From Muricea muricata (Eukaryota > Cnidaria > Anthozoa > Malacalcyonacea > Plexauridae): 64,000 nucleotides of DNA. Below the pieces are notes generated by a model. That model had not been told where the DNA came from and ran no database searches. It worked only from the letters and a program-made list of their open reading frames with translations. The stretch's first letter is position 1; each line of letters opens with the position of its first letter. Below, one piece after another: positions 39,201 to 48,200 of the stretch. Both the position numbers and the translations under genes were made by a program. The stretch lies in NCBI GenBank assembly GCA_963855995.1, contig OY979721.1, positions 2,542,001 through 2,606,000 on the forward strand. The letters run 5' to 3'.

Positions 39201-42200
39201 AATCTAGTGGCACCAATCAGGTAAAAAAATATGAAAATCTGTCTATGCTTCGTGGTCAGTTCGGTTCGAGTATATGTATGATACTTGGGAAATGGCAACA
39301 AAAATTTTTATTGTCTTATTTGAAAGAGACTCTAAAATAATGCATATATGTTCATATCTGTTTTACTTCGGGAGATATTGTCGCGTAAATAATCGAACTG
39401 TCCGCCATCTTGGATTACTTTTCAACCTCATTAACAATGTTTTGGTCACAACTGGGATAAGCCATTCAAATTAATGCTTCTTCTAAATACCTACCACCAA
39501 TAAAATATTTGTGAAACCTTTTCAGTCCGTGATGAAAACCGGAACACTTACCACGTGTGTGGTTATTTGAGAAGATTAATCATTGTGTCGTAAGAAAAAA
39601 ATGCGTGACCACAGTTGTGACGTATCATGCATATCCACACATATCCAAGATGGAGGACAACTAAAGATTTCAAGTCAAAATATCTCACCAAATAAGGCAG
39701 ACATAAAAATTCTGTAATAGACTTCTATATATTGTTTTGGAGTCTCTTTCAAATGAGACGATAAAATTTTTTGTTGCCATTTCTCTTGAACGCAATCTTG
39801 CAATCATGATAACACGGCCTTAACTTAGCTAAATAGCTACACGACTTCCAACCTTGTTTCTGGACGATGTTAGCGAGTCTTACCCGTTTTATTGGAAGCT
39901 TGACGACCCAAGCTGGCGGAACGATTAGAGTTCCATTTTCCCCCATCGTGCAAGACTTCTCTTTGAGAGAGGAGGCGCAATCCTTGTTGAAGTGATACTG
40001 AAAGAGTTCGCAATGATGTCAGGTCAAACGAGATCTAGTTTTCGACGTGCGCATGAAATTAGTTCCTTGTAGTTTTTCTTATGCACGAAAGGTATAGGTT
40101 CTTCAAGGCTGCATGATATGACAGACCGCAGGACCATTGGTCCCAGAAAAGTTTTGAGGTTGGCAGGAAAAAAGTAGGATAAAACTGCGAAATCTCAACT
40201 CGAAAAGTGACTGAAAGAAATGAAAATGACAAAACATTTCCCTACACGCACTTGATACGCCATTAAACAAATAGTCGAGCTTTATGGTAGCGAGTAGTTG
40301 AGTGATGGGGATAGGTCATCAAAGAAGCCAGCTATGATCAAGGAAAAGGGCCACTTTCTGCAAGCACATGCATGTATACAAAGGCATTGGGAGAGGGTTG
40401 GACGTGTATTTTTACATGCCACTTCCTCATACATCTTATTCAGCGGCGATAAGATTCTTACAAAATGAACATTCTTTAGGCTTTTACTTGCAGAAAACAT
40501 TTTCATTGACTTTGCGATCCCAGGAAGTAAAATATTTTATGCAGCCCTGAGGTACTTAATGCAGCGACAAAGGGCCGGACAAAAGGCATTCGCTGGAAAC
40601 GTCGATTTTCACTTTATCGCTTCAGGTATTGAAAGAACCTATACCTTTCGTGTACTATTAAATGCAACACTCACATAGGCAAAGTGTTTTATACACGGTT
40701 TTGTTACTGCTGAAGTCGTACTGAAAGACTTCACGATCAAGTCAGTTCAAACGAAGTCTGTTTTTTTCCACGTATATGTATGAGGTCAGTTCACTGTAGT
40801 TTGTTTTACACACGGTATTACTTACCGCACGTTTGCACCAAGAACAACTGACTGCCACTATGTCCTGCAAGAAATTCTTCTACCGATTAGCGAGTCTTAT
40901 ACTGAAGTCATATAGAGTAGATATATGCATAGAGGATATTACAAGGTGGCGCGAAGATATGAATACTATTTTCGAGTGGTGAAAACACTATTTTACGAAC
41001 GAGCGCAGCGAGTAAAATATTGTTTATAATACGAGAAAATAATATTCATATCTTCAGGCTACCGTGTAATGTTCTTTTTATTGCATCTTCAAAAGTCGGA
41101 ACAAGCTATACAGAGAACATGTAAATCCCGCGGGAAAACACACGCGTTCTTCACGCGCTACATATTTCTTCATATTTTCACTAGTGAAAATACGAGTGTT
41201 TTTGTTTGCGGTGAAACACCCATAACCATATAATAGAGTGGTCGTATACAGTAGTCATAAGATAGCATAGCCGGGTTTTCTCGGCATCTAAACTGACCAC
41301 TTACCTTCACTGAACGTTGATTGTGAAACGACTACAAAACAGAAAGCGTACGTCAGCAAAAACTTAACCCGTCAGTCTTTGAATTTGAGTTCCAACTCCA
41401 GTTGCACATACTGAGCTCACCGGACAGTACATACCTTCCCACAATGGGAACACTTTCCGTGATACTTTCTCTGATAAACCCAGTGATGACACGTTTGAAA
41501 CTGAAAAAGAATAACTCACTGAGAAAACACTGTGTTTTTAGAAACACTGTACAAGCAAGAATTTATATGGGAGTTCTCTCAACTTTCATGCCCTGGTCAA
41601 ACGAGAACAAGAGTTGCATGAGAGTTGATGAGAGTTGACAAGCGAGAGTTTGGATTAGAGTTTTCTCAATTCTCATCTCCTGGTCAAACGAGAACAAGAG
41701 TTGCATGAGAGTTGATGAGAGTTGACAAGCGAGAGTTTGGATTAGAGTTTTCTCAATTCTCATCTCCTGGTCAAACGAGAACAAGAGCTGCATGAGAGTT
41801 GAGAAGCGAAAGTTTGAATGAAAAAGTTTGTATGAGAGAAGTTGAAAATTTGCATACCTCCTCGTCACCACACCTTCTGCTCCCCTCTCGAAATGTGATC
41901 TTACATCGTATGTTCACCTACAAAAAAAAACATCACAACGCCTTCACGTTTATGGGCTTTTTTATACTTTCTGGCACAAGGACATTCTTAAGTAGAAAGG
42001 TTAACCTCACATTTTTTTTTGAAAGAAGTGTGCGCATTAATAATCACTCTTTTAAAGTATGATTTGATTTGATTTGATTTGGGTTTATTCAAAATTTTAT
42101 CCTTTCTCTGATAAACCTTATAATATATAGCTTTAGTAGAATCATACTAGTATACTATTGCAAATTCTGTAATTTGATTGGTTACTCTACTCGCTATCCA

Positions 42201-45200
42201 TTTCTCGATAGGTAGCGAGTAGCAAAACAATCATCTTCCTATAGAGATTTCTTTTAAAAAAATTGCTGAAAAACCAAATTTTTTGTTGAATATTCCACGT
42301 TTGACCTCTGATTCTACTAAAACAATTAGATTACTCACTCTCGATTTCTATGCGGTGATAGTTGTCACCTCACTCTCGATTTCTATGCGGTGATAGTATC
42401 ACCGCATAGAAATCGAGAGCGAGTAATCTAATTGTTAAATAGATTTACTAATACTGTAGTCAATCTATACGTTTACTGGGTGGAAAAACTATACATAGCT
42501 TTGTATAACATACCCTCTCCAAATTCCCGATACATTTCACATGAACTACAATCTTGCATGCTAAAAGGAGGAAAAGACTGCTGTTTCAGAAATGGTACTG
42601 ACACTTACAGTATATTCAGCTTGCAAATTTAGGCAATAATTCCGTGTTCTTAGTACGCGAAATTAAACTTTAATCCAAGCCCTAAATCTAATCAAATCTT
42701 TAAATCTTCAATCCTTTAAAGTTAAAACATGACAAATAAAACGTTGGTTAGGGTTAGGGTTTGGGTTAGGGCTTTGATTAAGACTTATATTCGCCACACT
42801 GAGAACACGGAATTATTACCCAAATTTACAAAAAGATAATTACGAGCACGAATTGCTGACAAAACTAGTAACAAAATCAGTTTTGTAGAAACACGCCACG
42901 TAAGTGGATTATTGCCAAGCGTTCGATTCGTAATCTCGTTGTGAACAAGCTCGGAAAGCTAGGCGAGCAGAAACATAATTTGTATGTAAACAAGTCTGTT
43001 CACAAGCTGCTGGCAATTAGTTGTGTACGCACTGCTTATTCCACGTTCTTGGAACAAGTTTGGAACAAGCTGTTAACAGCTTTTAACAAGCTTAATTGGG
43101 ACTATTAGACTTGCTACAAGGTTGTTCCAAAAAGACTGATACAGTCATGTTAGAACAATACTGTTACAACATTGTATTGTATCAGAATTGTTAGAACAAA
43201 GCATAGTTTTCAAAAGTCTGATATTCCTGTTAAGCTTGTTACAAGTTGTTAATTTCAAACTTGTGAACAACTTGACAGTTCGAAACACAACTTACTGACG
43301 GCTTGTTGGCACACTTGCTAAAACATGTTGTAGCAATACGTGTGCACATACGTATAGGAAGCTATCAACACTACACTTACCGGTGCATTTGAGTTTTGGC
43401 CCTGATTTCTAAAACGTTAACAAAATTAGAGTTATTTTAAACTATTTCTTGCAATATGGAGTGCCACACTCGTAAAATTTACAATTACTCAATTTTGACT
43501 CAGTCGTTAAAAAAAGCAGGTTGCCTATAGCCTCAACGATGCTCAGAGATACGAAATGATACTACGAATCCCAGTTGGGTCGATAGCTCAATTGGTAGAG
43601 CGGCGGTCCAGAAACCCGAAGACGAGAGTTCAAATCCCCCTCGAAACAACGGATTTTTCGTTGTTCTCTGCATTGTCAGATTGATATGAATCTGGTTTCT
43701 CAAATTTTGGGTTAACGTGAAATTCAGAAGAAATTTCCCAGCAGCTTGCAAAAAAGCTTGAAAATATCACTTCAGAAATCTCCCCTGGATCATCAATAAT
43801 TTTGGTCTCTGACGTTTTTGAAATAAAATAACGTGTAAAACAGGGAGTTAGACTTTAACCCAATAACCTAGCTTTGAAGAACCAGTCAATGCCGGCACAA
43901 TGTCTTGACGTATAATATCAGAGTGGTACATTAGAGACCAAGACTTTTGTGAAAGACGACCTAAGAGTGACGCCACGCCACGAAGTGTCGTGGACACCTC
44001 CGTAGATGGACATTCAATCCACTTTTAGCTCGTCATTGACACCGACATGGCCAGAAATACGGCAATGTGCAATTCAGACTCTTCGCCTATCAAAATCATC
44101 AGTTCCCAAAGAGCGCCCCCCCCCCCCCCCCACTTTGAAAGTTCTTGCTAAACCCTGGAGAACGAGCACGTCAACAGACATTAAATTACGACGTACCAAG
44201 CATTCATTATCTGGCATGCAGCACGAGTGCCCAGATGAATCCGCATCCGTCCAAATATGGTCTCCGAGTACAGCACTTTCCTGGGGATGAAAAAAAAACC
44301 GTAAACGACGTTCACGTTACTATGAATTTTTTCTCCGTAATTCTTTGCAAGATTCTGAAGGAGATTTTACACCTGATCGAGGTAACCAATGGAGAAATAA
44401 AGTTGCTAACAGAACATGTACTTTAAACCGTACAGAACTGATAGAGCTATCCAGTATAAATAAAGTTAGTTTAGTTTAGGTTTCCTCCGGATCAATAAGA
44501 AATTATCCTTAATGAACCTCTAGGAAGAACAGTTGACAACTGATAGAGCTATCCAGTGCAAAGTTAGTTTAGTTTAGGTGTCCCCTTGTAGTAACACTGG
44601 ATCAATAAGAGATGATCCTTACTGGACCTCTAGGAAGAACAGTTTAGAACTAATAGAGCTATCCAGAATAAATAAAGTTAGTTTAATTTAGGTTTCCTCC
44701 TGTAGTAACACTGGATCAATAAGAGATGATTCTTACTGGACCTCTAGGAAGAACAGTTTAGAACTGATAGAGCTATCCAGTATAAATAAAGTTAGTTTAG
44801 TTTAGGTTTCCTCCTGTAGTAACACTGGATCAATAAGAAATGATCCTTACTGGACCTCTAGGAAGAACAGTTTAGAACTGATAGAGCTATCCAGTATAAA
44901 TAAAGTTAGTTTAGTTTAGGTTTCCTCCTGTAGTAACACTGGATCAATAAGAGATGATCCTTACTGGACCTCTAGGAAGAACAGTTTAGAACTGATAGAG
45001 TTATCCAGTATAAATAAAGTTAGTTTAGTTTAGGTTTCCTCCTGTAGTAACAATAGATCAATAAGACATGATCCTTACTGGACCTCTAGGAAGAACAGCT
45101 TAGAACTGATAGAGCTATCCAGTATAAATAAAGTTAGTTTAGTTCAGGTTTCCTCATCTAGTAACATTGGATGAATAAGAGATGATCCCTACTGGACCGA

Positions 45201-48200
45201 ACGCATTTCACGGAAAAATAGACAATTTGTTCAAATCAATGTTTCATTTATTTTTCTTAATTAGAACCAGATGTTTTCCATTCATTTCAATCAACGTTGT
45301 TGTCTTGCTAAGACTTTAACTTTTAATTAAAATCTTTATTCATGATCACGGTGAACTTACGATGCACGGAATTTGAAACGGTTTTCGAAAAAAGTCTATA
45401 CGTTTCAAAAAACCTTTACCAGCACACAATTTAATAAAATATTAAAAAAAAACACTCCGAAGAACAACATCTTGCAAACTCAAAATATGAGCTATTAACG
45501 ACAAGACAACAGTTTTGCGGTGATATTTCGACTCTATTTCAAAGTCATTGTCAAACCGCAAACCGAAATATCACCGCAAAACTGTTGTCTTGTTGTTAAC
45601 AGCTCATATCTTGAGTTTACGAGATGTTGTTCTTCGGAGTATGTTTTTCTTATATTCTATACGTTTCCATGACCACTTTTTCCGGATGTCGTTTGCTTCC
45701 CGGCGGACAAAGAACTTTGAAATTGGGTTGAAAACACGTTGATACGTCGACAGCGTGATGTCAATGTTAGTTTGACGTTGTTTTACAAAGGTTGGTACCA
45801 CTTGTGATATCAACGTTATTTCAACGTTGAAATATGGTTCATTTATATGATAACATAATCTTAAGGTTGTTTCAAAGTCGGGAAAGTCACGTTGATCTAA
45901 TTGGCATTTTCAATTCTTTTCAAACGTTGCAATATTCAACATCTTGAAGGTGATTTCAGAGATTTGTTCTACGTTTGCAGTGCTGGCGTGTTTAGGCGGA
46001 ACACTTACCGTCCAATCAACCGCATTGAGGTCCTGCAATTTCGCATCTTTTGCACTGGTTGGTGGTGTCAGCGTTTTTGATTTCCTGTATAATAAAGAAA
46101 TCTCTCTTGGTTAGCAGTGAAGGTGTGATTAGGGTGGAATAAAAGTTGATACGAGTTGACAAGCGAGAGGCTGTTTGGGAGTTTTGTCAACTCTTTATAT
46201 CCAGGTCAAACGAGAACAAGAGTAATATGAGAGTTTATGAGAGTTAGGAAGTGAGGGTTTGTATGAGAGTTTTCATTTGTCAACTCTCATGTCCTGCACA
46301 AATGAGAAGAGTGATATCAGAGTTGATGAGAGTTGACAAGCAAGAGTTTGTAGAAGAGTTGCATGAGAGTTGACGGTAGTTTGGTCAACAAGCAAGAGTT
46401 AGCATGAAAATTTTCTTAACTTTCTTGTCCTCGTCAAACGAGAATAAGAGCTGTACGAGAGTTGAGAAGCGAGAGTTTTTATGAGAGTTTCCTCAACTCT
46501 GATGTCCTGGTCAATGAGGACAGGAACGTTTAAGCATTAAGCATTGTAAAAGTCACGCTTGTCCAGGTTTTCAAGTTATATAATAAATTTGTTTATTTCA
46601 ACACTATAACCACCCAACAATCTATTCCTACAAAAAAGCTTTGTACACTGAGGTGCTTCACAAAGTGAAGAATTTCAAATTAGATCAGAGTGGTTTCAAA
46701 TAATTTTACTCAAGTAAAATTTCCAGGCAGTATTTCGACTTCTTCTTGAGTGGAAAATTTAGGTGTTACTTTTTACTTTTACTTAAGTAAAGTTTTCAGT
46801 CAGTACTTTGACTTCTACTAAAGTAAAAATTGTAGTGTTACTTTCACTTTAAAAATTACTTTTGCTTTACTTTTTACTTCTGCTTTAAAAAAAATTGAAT
46901 ACTTTCAGCTGCACACTGCTCAGTCAGCCCACTTTTAATTTGTTGCAAGGCTGGAAGCTTTACAGACCCTTTAATTAGTTAGCCAAGTAAGTGCATGCTG
47001 ATAATATGTCCTTATGTAATTGCCGCCATCATGGCCCCATACAGTGTCAGCATGTCAAGAATATTATCACAATGTATACATTAATATATTTCTACATTAA
47101 AACCGTTGCTTATTAGCAAATGCAAACAATGTGGAATTATTCATGAAACCTTAAAAGCTTAATCTTTGTTATCTATCTCAGACTGACCTACCACTTGAAG
47201 ACATCAGCTGAGACTTAGATATGGGTTTTGATATTGTAATGCTAGAAAATCTTAAATGGGGGGCAGCACTGCAGATTATCTGTCGACTTGTTTTGTTATG
47301 AGGCTATGAAGCATTCGGGGAAAGAACGGTCCGCAAGAAAAAATCCATGAAATTTCTTAGCATGAAAATTTTATGCACTTTTATTATAAGTAGAGTGGAC
47401 TTTCACTTTTTACAATAATTGCACGTTTTCAGACTATGAAAAATGTTTGGCAAATCTGTGTGTTCAGAGAAAATCCGTGGACTCAGAGAAAATCAATATC
47501 ATTAAATTTGATAAATCCACAAAATGTTAGACATTTGCATATAATATCTCAAACTTACGTTGCCACCAGTGCAGGTGATGCAACCAAATAGTACAAGAAA
47601 GTTACAGGTTCTTTGACTATGCAAAAAAATGAAGTGGAAAACATCTTCATCTGGACGTTTTTTCACAGAAGTCTAATTTTCATATATATCACCAGTTGTT
47701 GGCAACACTTAAAGATGTTTTGTTGATGATAATGTGTAGAAAGGCATATCATTGAAATAAATCTTGTTAGCAGGCTTACATAAAGCTCACAGCACAAGTA
47801 AAGGAACTAAAATACTTGCTAGAAGATCCCTATAGTTGAACAAGATGACTGGTTTTGCTTTAACAAACAACCTTTAGTTGAATCTAGCTGCCACTAGAAA
47901 ACTAACACTTTCCTGAATCATGAACCGCAACATATTTCTATGTGTCAGAATTGCAGGCCTTTTGTTTCGTTCGTTGAGCACATAAGCTCAGCACAAACTA
48001 GACAGTTTATGATGGATGATTTTTCAATATACATGTTTAGACAGAGACAATTTCCTAGACAAATCATTTCTACAAGCTGCCTAGACATTGACAATGACAC
48101 TCACTAGGGTTCCATTGAATTTCTCAAAAATATTTCCATATTTTTTCTTTGAATTCAATACTTTCTATCCATGCAATCTTATGCCTTCATATTCATTAGA

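Noticed and set aside
38030..41871. Frames of about 100-145 codons with repeated [12 protein letters not shown]
   Set aside because: Translations of the 86-bp tandem arrays at 37.9-38.3 and 41.6-41.8 kb.
43577..43648. Functional tRNA gene
   Set aside because: A and B boxes are good, but the anticodon and acceptor stems do not pair properly. More likely a SINE head.
44006..44426. Plus-strand frames of 93-94 codons
   Set aside because: Part is antisense to the DGK C1 exon 44,197-44,280. The rest crosses a poly(C) run.
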